Counted from the stretch's first letter, positions 14,147 through 21,935 are shown. The stretch: DNA of 22,202 nt from an uncultured bacterium (GCA_903934155.1 CAIZMS010000384.1:1-22202); one strand, 5' to 3'. Numbers and translations are program-made. Notes: generated from the letters alone by a model not told the origin.

Positions 14147-16653
14147 ATGAACGATACCCCTTTGAAGCGATTGAACCCAAATGGCAGCAGTACTGGGCCG
14201 ACCAGAAAGTTTTCAAGGTGGACACCTCCGTCCACCAGAAAAAATACTACTGCCTGACCATGTTCCCCTATCCTTCCGGCACCATGCATGTGGGACACGG
14301 CCGTAATTACATCATCGGCGACGCCGTCACCCGCTACAAGATGGCGCGCGGCTTCCGCGTCCTTTCCCCCATGGGTTGGGACGCCTTCGGGCTTCCCGCC
14401 GAGAACGCCGCCAAGCAGCGGGGCGTCCACCCCAAGGAATGGACTTACAAAAACATCCAGCAGATGAAGCTCCAGCTGCAATCCTGGGGCATCGCCTACG
14501 ACTGGGATCGCGAAATCGCAACCTGCCATCCGGATTACTACAAGTGGACCCAATGGGTTTTCCTCAAGCTCCACGAGCGCGGCCTCGCCTTCCAGAAAAA
14601 TGCGCCGGTCAACTGGTGCGATTACTGCACCACGCTGGCAAACGAGGAAGTGCATGCCGACGGAACTTGCGAACGCTGCGGCCGAAAAGTGGTCAAGAAA
14701 GACCTGACCCAGTGGTTCTTCAAGATCACTGAATATGCGGGACGGCTGCTCGACGACCTGTCGCTTCTAGACAAATGGCCCGAAAAGGTTCGCTCCATGC
14801 AGGGCAACTGGATCGGCCGCTCGACCGGGGCGCGCGTCGAGTTCACGATCGCCGAAACCGGAGACCCCTGTCCGGTCTTCACCACCCGGCCCGACACGAT
14901 TTACGGGGTCACCTTTATGGCCCTTGCCCCGGAACATCCGCTGGTCGAGAAACTGCTCCGGAACAACCCGCGCGCGGCGGAAATCAAGGCTTTCGTCGAA
15001 AAGGAAAAAATGGTCTCGGCAGCGGAACGGACGGATGAGGCTACGAAAAAGGAAGGCGTGTTCACTGGATTCCATGTCCGAAATCCCTACAACAATGAGC
15101 TGGCCCCGCTGTGGATCACAAATTATGTGCTCATGGAATACGGGACCGGCGCCGTCATGGCCGTCCCCGCCCATGACCAACGTGATTTCGAATTCGCCAT
15201 GGCCTACAATCTTCCCGTCAAGGTGGTGATCCAGAACCCCGAGCTCACGCTCGACGGCTCCGCCCTGGAGGCCGCCTATGTCGATGACGGCATCATGGCC
15301 AACTCCGCGCCCTTCAACGGACGGAACAACCGGGACGCCATGACCGACATCATCCAGCTGGCTAAAGACAAGGGCTTCGGCGACTTCACCACACATTTCC
15401 GGATCCGCGACTGGCTGATCAGCCGCCAGCGCTACTGGGGCTCCCCGATCCCGATCATCCATTGCCCCGACTGCGGCGCCGTTCCGGTCCCGGAAAAGGA
15501 CCTTCCCGTCCTGCTCCCCGACGATGTGGATTTCACGGCCGAGCGCGGGAACCCGTTGGCCGCCCACGAGGGGTTCATCCAGGCCCCCTGCCCGAAGTGC
15601 GGCAAGGCGGCCCGGCGTGAAACCGACACCCTCGCGCAGTGGCTCTGCTCCTGCTGGTACTATCTGCGCTATGTCAACCCGCGCGACACCACGGTGGCCT
15701 ACAATAAGAAGGACGTGGATTATTGGCTGCCGGTCGACCAGTACATCGGCGGCATCGAGCATGCCGTCCTGCACCTGCTCTATTCCCGGTTCATTCTCAA
15801 AGTCCTACATGATGCCGACACCTGCTCCTTTGTCGAACCCTTCAACGCGCTGTTCACGCAGGGCATGATCTGCAAACGGAGCGAGAAGGACGGCCAGCTC
15901 TATAAGATGTCGAAGTCCAAGGGCAATGTCGTCTCTCCCGACGAACTGATTCGCGAATACGGGGCCGACACCGTCCGCCTTTACACCCTTTTCATCGGGC
16001 CACCCGAGAAGGATGCCGAGTGGAATGATGCCGCCGTCGAGGGCTCCTTCCGATTTCTTCGCCGTATCTGGCGGCGTGTTTACGAGACCCGAAGCCTGCT
16101 CATCGCCTCGCGAGGACTGGCGGCAGATCTCACAAAAATGGAAACCCCGGAACGGGATCTTTACCGCAAGCTGCACGAGAGCATCGCCAAGATAACACAT
16201 GACCTGGAAGGGGCTTTCCAGTTCAACACCGCGATTGCCCAGATCATGGAATTGATGAACGCGATCGATCTTCTGAAGGTGGATACCGACAGCAGCGAGT
16301 CCTGCCGGGCAGTCTATCGGGAAACAATGGAGACGCTGATCATCCTGATTTCGCCCTTTGCCCCGCATGTTGCCGAGGAACTTTGGGGCGATTTGGGCCA
16401 CCCGCCCAGCATTCTCACCGCGCCCTGGCCGGTGGTGAATGAAAAAGCCCTGGCCCGTGATGAGGTTGAAATCGTGATCCAGCTCAACGGCAAGATCAAG
16501 GGCCGGGAAGTCATCCCGACCAGCCTGACCCCGAAGGCCATTGAGGCGCACGTTCTGGAAAAAACCACCGTTAAAGAGCTCCTGAAGGGTCTCACGGTGC
16601 GCAAGGTGGTGGTAGTGCCCGGCAAACTTGTCAATATCGTGGCCACCCCATGA
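14143..16653 (+). CDS. leuS: Leucyl-tRNA synthetase
   Basis: Class I synthetase charging tRNA-Leu in the cytosol. The 836-residue product has the HIGH-type motif H-V-G-H (49-52) in 'YPSGTMHVGHGRNY'. Zinc-binding CxxC pairs occur near 'NWCDYCTTL' and 'CERCGRK'. The CP1 editing domain contains 'TTRPDTIYGVTF' and 'GTGAVMAVPAHDQRDFEF', and a second zinc region contains 'CPDCGAV' and 'CPKCGKA'. KMSKS is intact at 588-592 ('YKMSKSKGNVVSPDE'), and the anticodon-binding domain follows. Length and motifs are normal for a bacterial LeuRS. It begins in an ATGA overlap with the sigma-54 activator and ends in one with a small membrane gene. Confidence 0.97.
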   Translation: MNERYPFEAIEPKWQQYWADQKVFKVDTSVHQKKYYCLTMFPYPSGTMHVGHGRNYIIGDAVTRYKMARGFRVLSPMGWDAFGLPAENAAKQRGVHPKEWTYKNIQQMKLQLQSWGIAYDWDREIATCHPDYYKWTQWVFLKLHERGLAFQKNAPVNWCDYCTTLANEEVHADGTCERCGRKVVKKDLTQWFFKITEYAGRLLDDLSLLDKWPEKVRSMQGNWIGRSTGARVEFTIAETGDPCPVFTTRPDTIYGVTFMALAPEHPLVEKLLRNNPRAAEIKAFVEKEKMVSAAERTDEATKKEGVFTGFHVRNPYNNELAPLWITNYVLMEYGTGAVMAVPAHDQRDFEFAMAYNLPVKVVIQNPELTLDGSALEAAYVDDGIMANSAPFNGRNNRDAMTDIIQLAKDKGFGDFTTHFRIRDWLISRQRYWGSPIPIIHCPDCGAVPVPEKDLPVLLPDDVDFTAERGNPLAAHEGFIQAPCPKCGKAARRETDTLAQWLCSCWYYLRYVNPRDTTVAYNKKDVDYWLPVDQYIGGIEHAVLHLLYSRFILKVLHDADTCSFVEPFNALFTQGMICKRSEKDGQLYKMSKSKGNVVSPDELIREYGADTVRLYTLFIGPPEKDAEWNDAAVEGSFRFLRRIWRRVYETRSLLIASRGLAADLTKMETPERDLYRKLHESIAKITHDLEGAFQFNTAIAQIMELMNAIDLLKVDTDSSESCRAVYRETMETLIILISPFAPHVAEELWGDLGHPPSILTAPWPVVNEKALARDEVEIVIQLNGKIKGREVIPTSLTPKAIEAHVLEKTTVKELLKGLTVRKVVVVPGKLVNIVATP

Positions 16654-16841
16654 GCCGCTGGCTTACAGGACTGGGCGAACTCGGCCGCTCGATGTTCGCA
16701 CTGACCCCGGGCGAACGCAAAGCGCTCTGCCTGGTATTGGCGCTCGCCCTGCTTGGCCTCAGCGTGAAAGCCTGGCAGGCCCGCAACGCAGGAGTCAGAG
16801 GGGATTTACCACCCGCTTCGCTGGAGAAAACGAAGCATTGA
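16650..16841 (+). CDS. Small single-pass membrane protein downstream of leuS
   Basis: A 63-residue product starting in an ATGA overlap with the leuS stop. It has 'LTPGERKALC' before one hydrophobic helix (about residues 25-40), then a short polar tail. The 'LT-x-x-E-R-x-A-L' plus helix arrangement resembles the N-terminus of ComEA-like helix-hairpin-helix proteins, but no DNA-binding part follows; that comparison is weak inference. Its stop codon TGA (16839-16841) lies within the left copy of a 10-bp direct repeat that flanks the adjoining MITE-like element. Confidence 0.65.
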   Translation: MSRWLTGLGELGRSMFALTPGERKALCLVLALALLGLSVKAWQARNAGVRGDLPPASLEKTKH

Positions 16842-16846
16842 GAGAG
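16837..16846 (+). repeat. Left 10-bp direct repeat (target-site duplication candidate)
   Basis: ATTGAGAGAG, identical to 16984-16993, flanks the MITE-like element. It contains the stop codon of the small membrane protein gene. Confidence 0.7.
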
Positions 16847-16983
16847 GAATGGTACTTACTTAAGGCAAGCGTTCGAGGTTTCCAACGCTGGTGTACCGGC
16901 TTTAGCCGGCCTCCTCTGAGCCGCCTGAAGGCGGTACACCAACCGTCGCCGATCCCAAACAGCCCTTAAGTAAACGCCATTAT
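16847..16983. mobile_element. MITE-like element with terminal inverted repeats
   Basis: A non-coding unit of about 137 bases. Near its ends AATGG-N3-TTACTTAAGG (16848-16865) is mirrored by CCTTAAGTAA-N3-CCATT (16964-16981): 15 of 18 positions pair, including a 10-bp perfect block. It is bounded on both sides by the direct repeat ATTGAGAGAG. Its interior has a small inverted pair AGCGTT/AACGCT (16868-16873, 16884-16889) and the double-hairpin repeat B. It encodes no protein, so it would need a transposase in trans. Duplications of about 10 bp are made by several DDE insertion-sequence families, such as IS4-type; I cannot assign one. Confidence 0.65.
16889..16941 (+). repeat. REP/BIME-like palindromic repeat B (inside the MITE-like element)
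   Basis: Outer arms TGGTGTACCG (16889-16898) and CGGTACACCA (16932-16941) are perfectly complementary. Two inner hairpins lie between: CCGGC/GCCGG (16896-16909, loop TTTA) and CCGCCT/AGGCGG (16921-16934). Same outer-arm-plus-two-hairpins design as repeats C and D. Confidence 0.75.
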
Positions 16984-16993
16984 ATTGAGAGAG
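16984..16993 (+). repeat. Right 10-bp direct repeat, also carrying the sixA ribosome site
   Basis: ATTGAGAGAG, identical to 16837-16846. Its GAGAGAG part, just before the ATG at 16997, is the only purine-rich ribosome-site candidate for the downstream sixA reading frame. Confidence 0.7.
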
Positions 16994-16996
16994 AGT

Positions 16997-17491
16997 ATGA
17001 ACTTATACCTGATGCGGCATGCTCCTGCCTTTGATGTGGGCGAATAGGGAGTCCGGACGGATCGTGACAGGCCGCTCTCGAGGAAGGGCCTGGAGATCAC
17101 GCATGAAGTGGCTTCGGCCTTGAAAACACTGGGAGTACAGGTGGATTGTGTGGCCACAAGCCCGTATCCGCGTGCCCTCCAGACGGCTGAGATCGTTGCA
17201 CGGGAACTGGGGGAGGTGCCCCTTGATCGATGTCCGATGCTAGAGCCTGGGGCTTCACCCACCGAGGTCGCGCAGTGGTTGCGTGGCAGCAAACTTCATT
17301 CCGTCATGCTGGTTGGCCATATGCCGGATCTGGCTGAAATTGCCTCACTCCTGATTTGTGGAACTCCAACCGCCGGCCTGATGTTCAAAAAAGCGGCGGT
17401 ATGCCGTATTAGTTTTGACACCCTTCCCGCACCGGGAACGGGGACCTTGGAATGGCTGCTCCCGCCCGCCCTTCTCGCTAAACTGGATTAG
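16997..17491 (+). pseudogene. sixA: sixA-like phosphohistidine phosphatase, interrupted by an in-frame TAG at codon 17
   Basis: SixA proteins are small histidine-phosphatase-superfamily enzymes that remove phosphate from phosphohistidine on HPt domains or PTS proteins. The frame from ATG 16997 reads 'MNLYLMRHAPAFDVGE', then TAG (17045-17047), then 'GVRTDRDRPLSRKGLEI' and the rest of the family, ending 'LLAKLD' at 17491 (164 codons). The catalytic His8 (R-H-A) precedes the stop; the second histidine ('VGHMPDL') follows it. Restart at GTG 17108 would give 127 residues without the catalytic His. tatC, the ankyrin-MORN gene and both genes meeting at 19566 end in TAG, so TAG is a genuine stop here. 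Most likely a recent nonsense mutation or a base-call error. Confidence 0.8.
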
Positions 17492-18177
17492 AAGCGGAAA
17501 GAGACGCCGACTGAAATCACGGGGTAATACTTGAAGGCATTGGCGTCATCCTGGATATCGGCGACCTCCCGAGCAAGCGCCTCATCCACATAAGGCTGAA
17601 GGCGGGAATCGGAAGCGGTGGCCTGGGCGGACACCTTGGGCTCCCCCTGAAACATGACGCCGAAATCACAGGAGAAATGCCAGCGGCCATCGGCACCGAC
17701 CGCATTCCCGTAGCCAATTCCGGCATAGGGCGCCATCTCGCTAAAGGTCACCTGCCCGCTCAGGTCATCAAGATAATAATCCTGATCATTCAATGTGACG
17801 CTTTTCGTCAGGTCGGCTTTCAGCTTGAACTTGTTCTTGTTCATCAACGCGCCGCCGCTGATCCGGAATCCCCCCGCAAAGGGATGAATATCCACCAGTC
17901 CACTATACGAGCGCCAATCCAGATCGGTCGTGATCGTACCCTCATCACGCTCCAATGAGGGCCCGGCACTCATCATGTTGGCGCCCAACCGGAACCCCAG
18001 GTAATCACTGGCTCCGATCGTGGCTTCGAGCCCAGCCCCCAACGTGCCCGCCTTGACCGTCAGGCCCACGCCGCCTGCGGACCCCTCGGGAGATTCCGGC
18101 TTTCCCGCCGCCCAGGTTGTTGCCGATCCTGCCGCCATGATTCCCGCCACCAGTATTGAAAGCCGTGTCATTTTCAT
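17488..18177 (-). CDS. Putative outer-membrane beta-barrel protein
   Basis: The 229-residue product has a Sec signal peptide (MKMTRLSILVAGIMAAGSATTWA, cleavage near residue 24). The mature part is a Gly/aromatic, alternating-hydrophobicity sequence with strands such as 'YLGFRLGANMMS', 'WRSYSGLVDIHPF', 'MAPYAGIGYGNAV' and 'RWHFSCDFGVMFQG'. It ends in '...YYPVISVGVSFRF', a C-terminal aromatic typical of barrel insertion signals. Ligand and exact family are not recognised; length suggests an eight-stranded barrel. Its stop codon (17488-17490) overlaps the convergent sixA stop (17489-17491), so no terminator separates the two. Confidence 0.75.
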   Translation of the reverse strand: MKMTRLSILVAGIMAAGSATTWAAGKPESPEGSAGGVGLTVKAGTLGAGLEATIGASDYLGFRLGANMMSAGPSLERDEGTITTDLDWRSYSGLVDIHPFAGGFRISGGALMNKNKFKLKADLTKSVTLNDQDYYLDDLSGQVTFSEMAPYAGIGYGNAVGADGRWHFSCDFGVMFQGEPKVSAQATASDSRLQPYVDEALAREVADIQDDANAFKYYPVISVGVSFRF

Positions 18178-18212
18178 TTACCCGATTACTCCCTGTAGTT
18201 GATTTCTTCGGA

Positions 18213-18241
18213 ACCATAACAGGATGCCTGCATCAGGGCAA
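18213..18241 (-). promoter_or_regulatory. Candidate sigma-70 promoter for the beta-barrel gene
   Basis: On the minus strand TTGCCC (18241-18236) is followed after 17 bases by TATGGT (18218-18213), the same -10 hexamer as the tRNA-Thr promoter. Initiation near 18206 would give a leader of about 29 bases containing AGGGAG ahead of the ATG at 18177. Confidence 0.5.
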
Positions 18242-18292
18242 GCGAGGGCGGACGCAGTAAGGGGTCACTGACAAAGGGGGACTTCACAATTC

Positions 18293-18358
18293 TGGAGGGC
18301 CACGCTTCGTCGTGGCCGCCTTCTCGTTGTCCCGGACGCGACAAAGCGCGTCCCTCCA
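18293..18358 (+). repeat. REP/BIME-like palindromic repeat C
   Basis: A 66-base element in the 270-base divergent gap between the beta-barrel gene and the FAD oxidoreductase gene. Outer arms are TGGAGGG (18293-18299) and CCCTCCA (18352-18358). Two inner hairpins are GGCCACG/CGTGGCC (18298-18317, loop CTTCGT) and GGACGCG/CGCGTCC (18334-18353, loop ACAAAG). The rest of the gap holds the minus-strand promoter candidate, a C8 run at 18369-18376, and a ribosome site AGGAAG at 18433-18438. Confidence 0.8.
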
Positions 18359-18447
18359 AAGAACACCTCCCCCCCCTCATCATTACCGGACGCAATCTCA
18401 TCCCGCTTTCCCTTCGTATTCATTCCTGCTATAGGAAGTCTCTTGTT

Positions 18448-19569
18448 ATGGAAAAAGTACAGGTCACAATTATTGGCGCCGGGGTGATTGGGTTGGCCAT
18501 TGCCCGGGAACTGGCTGATCACGCCTCCGATATTATCGTCCTGGAAAATAACGACCACTTTGGCCGGGAGACCAGCAGCCGCAACAGCGAAGTGATTCAT
18601 TCCGGCATATATTATCCCAAGGGTTCCCTGAAAGCCCGACTCTGCGTGGAAGGCGCTCGGTTGCTGTATGAGTATTGCCAGACCCATCACATCCCCCACC
18701 AGCGGCTCGGAAAGCTGATCGTCGCCACCACGGAGGCAGAAATCGGATCGGTTCGGTCGCTGCACGAAAAAGGCCGAGGGAATGGTGTGATAAATCTCGC
18801 GATTGTGGATGCCGGACAAATCCACGCCTGGGAGCCCCGCGTTCCGGGGCTCATGGGATTATGGTCGCCCGATACCGGAATCATCAATTCCCATGCATTA
18901 ATGGAAAGCTACTATCGCGAAGCCAATCAGGCGGGAGTCTTGTTCGCCTTCAACAGCGAGGCAAAGAGCATTACGCGACAGGGCGATGATTACGAGATTG
19001 TCACCGGGAACGATGAATACCGGTTCCGGAGCCGGATTGTCATTAATTGCGCCGGACTCTATTCCGACCGTGTGGCGGAATTGGCGGGGCTGGATGTGGA
19101 CGCGCTGGGGTACCGGCTTCAGTATTGCAAAGGTGATTATTTTTCCTACTCGGGTTCCGCGCCAGTCAGTCGGCTCATCTATCCTGTGCCCCACGAGAAT
19201 CTGACCGGCCTGGGGGTTCACGCCACGCTGGATCTGGGAGGACGCCTCCGGTTCGGGCCTGACACCGAAACTGTTGACCGCATTGATTACACCGTTGACG
19301 AGCGAAAAAAAGGAACCTTCTACCAATCCGCCTGCAAAATCATTACAGGACTTGAAAAAGACCGACTGATGCCGGACATGGCGGGGATCCGCCCCAAGCG
19401 CAAGGGATCGGGTGTGATGGATTTCATCATTCGCGAAGAAACGCAAAACGGCCTGCCGAATTTCATCAATCTCATCGGAATGGAATCCCCGGGATTGACC
19501 GCATCACTGGCCATTGCGAGACAGGTGCGGACATTGCTTCAGGGATCGTCATCCGGCTCAGGACTATAG
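18448..19569 (+). CDS. FAD-dependent oxidoreductase, L-2-hydroxyglutarate dehydrogenase (LhgO) family
   Basis: A DAO-type flavoprotein. The closest named family, LhgO, oxidises L-2-hydroxyglutarate to 2-oxoglutarate and passes electrons to the membrane quinone pool. The 373-residue product starts with the dinucleotide-binding fold 'VTIIGAGVIGLAIARELA' (GxGxxG at residues 10-15), followed by 'ETSSRNSEVIHSGIYYPKGSLKA'. The substrate domain is central, and the FAD-closing C-terminus reads 'NLIGMESPGLTASLAIAR'. Length is slightly under the roughly 400 usual for LhgO. AGGAAG nine bases upstream supports the ATG at 18448. The exact substrate is uncertain because related 2-hydroxyacid and glycerol-3-phosphate oxidases share these motifs. 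Confidence 0.82.
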   Translation: MEKVQVTIIGAGVIGLAIARELADHASDIIVLENNDHFGRETSSRNSEVIHSGIYYPKGSLKARLCVEGARLLYEYCQTHHIPHQRLGKLIVATTEAEIGSVRSLHEKGRGNGVINLAIVDAGQIHAWEPRVPGLMGLWSPDTGIINSHALMESYYREANQAGVLFAFNSEAKSITRQGDDYEIVTGNDEYRFRSRIVINCAGLYSDRVAELAGLDVDALGYRLQYCKGDYFSYSGSAPVSRLIYPVPHENLTGLGVHATLDLGGRLRFGPDTETVDRIDYTVDERKKGTFYQSACKIITGLEKDRLMPDMAGIRPKRKGSGVMDFIIREETQNGLPNFINLIGMESPGLTASLAIARQVRTLLQGSSSGSGL

Positions 19570-19574
19570 TCCTG
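19559..19574. repeat. 16-bp perfect palindrome holding both convergent stop codons
   Basis: CAGGACTATAGTCCTG is its own reverse complement. The plus-strand oxidoreductase and the minus-strand GT4 gene both terminate at the TAG in its centre, and both proteins end in Gly-Leu. No T-run on either side makes it a convincing terminator. Confidence 0.7.
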
Positions 19575-20802
19575 TCGCAGTGGGCTTTCTGACCATCTCA
19601 AGGACAGCGGTCACGGTTTTTCCAGCAGTATTTTTCTTATCGAATACCTGCTGGGCTGTACAATAGCCGGCTTCGGCAAGCCGCTTCCGTGTTTCACGGC
19701 TTTCAACCAGTAAAGTGAGTTTCTCAAGAAACTCTTCTGGAGAGCGGGGATCGTACAAGGCCCCATTGACCCCATCCGCCACCACCTCCGCAATACCGGA
19801 CACACGCGCCGCCAATACAGCCACCCGACTGGCCATATAGCGCCCCAATACGCTGGTGACCACAAGATTGTCGGTGGTGCCCCCCGCACGACAAACCAAA
19901 CCTACATCGGATGCATGAATAAAGGTGGCGACCCTGGCCGGCTCCATGTAACCGGTGAAATGGACCTGCGATGCAAGCTCCCTATCCCCCGTAATTCGCG
20001 TCAATCGCTCATACTCAAGTCCATTTCCGATGATGACAAAATGCACATCAGGCCGCGCCTTCAATAGCGGAGCCATGGCAACGAGCACCGCCGCCAATCC
20101 TTTGTTTGGATGCAACACACCATGATAACAAATCAAAAAGGCCGATGCCGGGACAAGTCCGATTTTCTGGCGAGCCTCCAGTTGGTCCCCCGGCTTGAAC
20201 ATTCCGAAATCGCAAGCATCATAGACCGGCACCATTTTCTGAACCGGGACTCCGTACTTCTCGTGGAGGATCGAGACAGCTGACTTTGAACGCACAAAAA
20301 TGACTCCCATCGAGCGCCAGGTCCGCGCTTCCCAATTCTGAAACAGGCCAACAACGGGCCTGAGCCCCCCCAAGAAAGACCCATAGGTCTCAATCAACAA
20401 GTCACCCACCGTAAGAGCGACCTTGGGCCCACAAATCAATCTGGGCCAAAAACCAAGGAAAGGAACGGCGTCATCAACATAAATCACACGGATTCCTGTC
20501 ATGCGGCAGTGAATCGCGATCAACGGCAAACAGAGGAACCACAAAATGGAGAAAAAAAGCTTTGAACTGTTTGACGCCCGATTAATTCTCAGGGGAATAA
20601 TATGGAAATGAACATGGGGTGCCCACGACAAATCCCCGTCGCCCGCCCCTCTAAATCCATAATAATGGACCTCCATGGTTTCGGCCAAAGCCGAAAGAAT
20701 ATCCGGCAGGGCGACAAACAGTTTTGCATTTTCCGTTGGGCCGTATCGAAACCACATGGCCATCTTCGGCTTGGCACCCGAAATGATTCCAGCTTCAGTC
20801 AT
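19564..20802 (-). CDS. Glycosyltransferase family 4 (GT-B fold)
   Basis: Transfers a sugar from a nucleotide donor onto a growing surface or envelope glycan. The 412-residue product has an N-terminal acceptor domain with a hydrophobic stretch near residues 83-98. The C-terminal GT4 donor domain has 'ICYHGVLHPNKGLAAVL' (about 224-240), 'HFVIIGNGLEYERL', 'VHFTGYMEPARVATFIHASDVGLV' and 'GVNGALYDPRSPEEFLEKL'. The usual 'P-x-x-E-x-F-G' of the E-x7-E motif is replaced by 'GGTTDNLVVTSVLGRYMA', so the first glutamate is not obvious. The frame extends to 20859, but ATG 20802 gives a short (8-base) overlap with the upstream GT2 gene. Acceptor unknown. Confidence 0.83.
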   Translation of the reverse strand: MTEAGIISGAKPKMAMWFRYGPTENAKLFVALPDILSALAETMEVHYYGFRGAGDGDLSWAPHVHFHIIPLRINRASNSSKLFFSILWFLCLPLIAIHCRMTGIRVIYVDDAVPFLGFWPRLICGPKVALTVGDLLIETYGSFLGGLRPVVGLFQNWEARTWRSMGVIFVRSKSAVSILHEKYGVPVQKMVPVYDACDFGMFKPGDQLEARQKIGLVPASAFLICYHGVLHPNKGLAAVLVAMAPLLKARPDVHFVIIGNGLEYERLTRITGDRELASQVHFTGYMEPARVATFIHASDVGLVCRAGGTTDNLVVTSVLGRYMASRVAVLAARVSGIAEVVADGVNGALYDPRSPEEFLEKLTLLVESRETRKRLAEAGYCTAQQVFDKKNTAGKTVTAVLEMVRKPTATGL

Positions 20803-21874
20803 GAGTAATCTGGCTCCGCATTTTCCGTGTGCCGAATGGGTCGGACAGGTTTGTTCCACAATTGACGAATAGCTTGCGATATCCGGTCAAAGGCGCATGC
20901 AGAACCCCCAGCGCATACCAGAAATGATGCAAGGCAACCAGACAGGGCACAACAACCAGAGCCGCTCCCGTTTTAACCCGCTGAAGCCCATGACTCGCCG
21001 CAATGCCCAGCAGAGCCAGGTAAAACACGATCCCGATTCCCAAAATAGTCCAGCCCCGCGGCCAGACAAGGCTCAACAGGATCAACATGACTCCCAGCAC
21101 CAGTCCGACGGCGGGAATCAAAAAAGCAAACTGTCTCTGTGCAGGATAGCGCTTCATCAGAAAAGTGCGCCCATAGCCACGAATGTAATTATGAAAGCAA
21201 ATGGACCGGATGGCCGCCCGCCGGCGGTGCTGGACCGTGGCGCTAGGAACAAACACAACCTTTAACCCGTTTTCCCGGGCCTTATAAACGAAGTCCGTAT
21301 CTTCAACGGCCTTCATGGTCTCGTCAAAGCCACCCACATCCCGCATTTTGTCACGCCACATGGCCATATTGCAGGTCATCGGACAGAACCCCGTGACAGC
21401 CGGTCCGCTCCCGCCCCGCACACCGCCGGAACCGACCCAGGAGCTGAAGGCCACATCTTCGCATTGGGCCAGAAACGGATCATCCGGTGGCGCATAATCC
21501 GTTCCGCCCGCGATGTCGGCCGTTCTCTCAAGAAGTGGCTGGATAAGCGCCTGAACCCAATCAGGCCGGGTGATGCAGTCATCATCAAGAAACAGCAGCA
21601 TCTCGGCATCGGTCGCTTGGATCGCGTAATTGCGCGCCGCAGAGACACGCAACGATTTGTCCGAATGCCATCGCAACCGGATGGCCGTTTCCTGCTGAAG
21701 TCGCTCAACGACTTCCTTTGAGCCATCCGTCGAACCGCCATCAACAATGAACACTTCAAGCCGGTCATGGGGATAATCGATTTTCAATAAGTACCCCAGC
21801 GTCTCTTCCAGAAACGCCCGCCGCTTCATCGTCGGAATAATGATACTCACCGTCGGCAAAATAGGGTCATTCAT
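20795..21874 (-). CDS. Glycosyltransferase family 2 with C-terminal membrane segments
   Basis: The 359-residue product has a GT-A domain at residues 8-230. It starts 'VSIIIPTMKRR', has nucleotide-binding 'IVDGGSTDGS', the metal-binding acidic triplet Asp97-99 in 'LLFLDDDC', and 'GGFDETMKAVEDTDF', where the general base is expected near Glu191-Asp192. Three to four hydrophobic segments (about 250-327) anchor it in the inner membrane. It overlaps the following GT4 gene by eight bases, so the two form a glycan-synthesis pair. No strong Shine-Dalgarno motif precedes the ATG at 21874; the region just upstream is AT-rich. Confidence 0.88.
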   Translation of the reverse strand: MNDPILPTVSIIIPTMKRRAFLEETLGYLLKIDYPHDRLEVFIVDGGSTDGSKEVVERLQQETAIRLRWHSDKSLRVSAARNYAIQATDAEMLLFLDDDCITRPDWVQALIQPLLERTADIAGGTDYAPPDDPFLAQCEDVAFSSWVGSGGVRGGSGPAVTGFCPMTCNMAMWRDKMRDVGGFDETMKAVEDTDFVYKARENGLKVVFVPSATVQHRRRAAIRSICFHNYIRGYGRTFLMKRYPAQRQFAFLIPAVGLVLGVMLILLSLVWPRGWTILGIGIVFYLALLGIAASHGLQRVKTGAALVVVPCLVALHHFWYALGVLHAPLTGYRKLFVNCGTNLSDPFGTRKMRSQITHD

Positions 21875-21935
21875 AAGAGCTTACTATTTACACTCAAAAG
21901 CAAAGATTTACCACGGAGAAAAAGGAGGGTAACAA

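Noticed and set aside
14767..15774. Minus-strand open frame of 335 codons opposite leuS
   Set aside because: Shadow of the leuS coding frame; no recognisable motif and no ribosome site.
17045..17047. Genome-wide amber recoding to explain the stop in sixA
   Set aside because: Several intact genes in the window terminate normally at TAG (tatC, ankyrin-MORN, FAD oxidoreductase, GT4).
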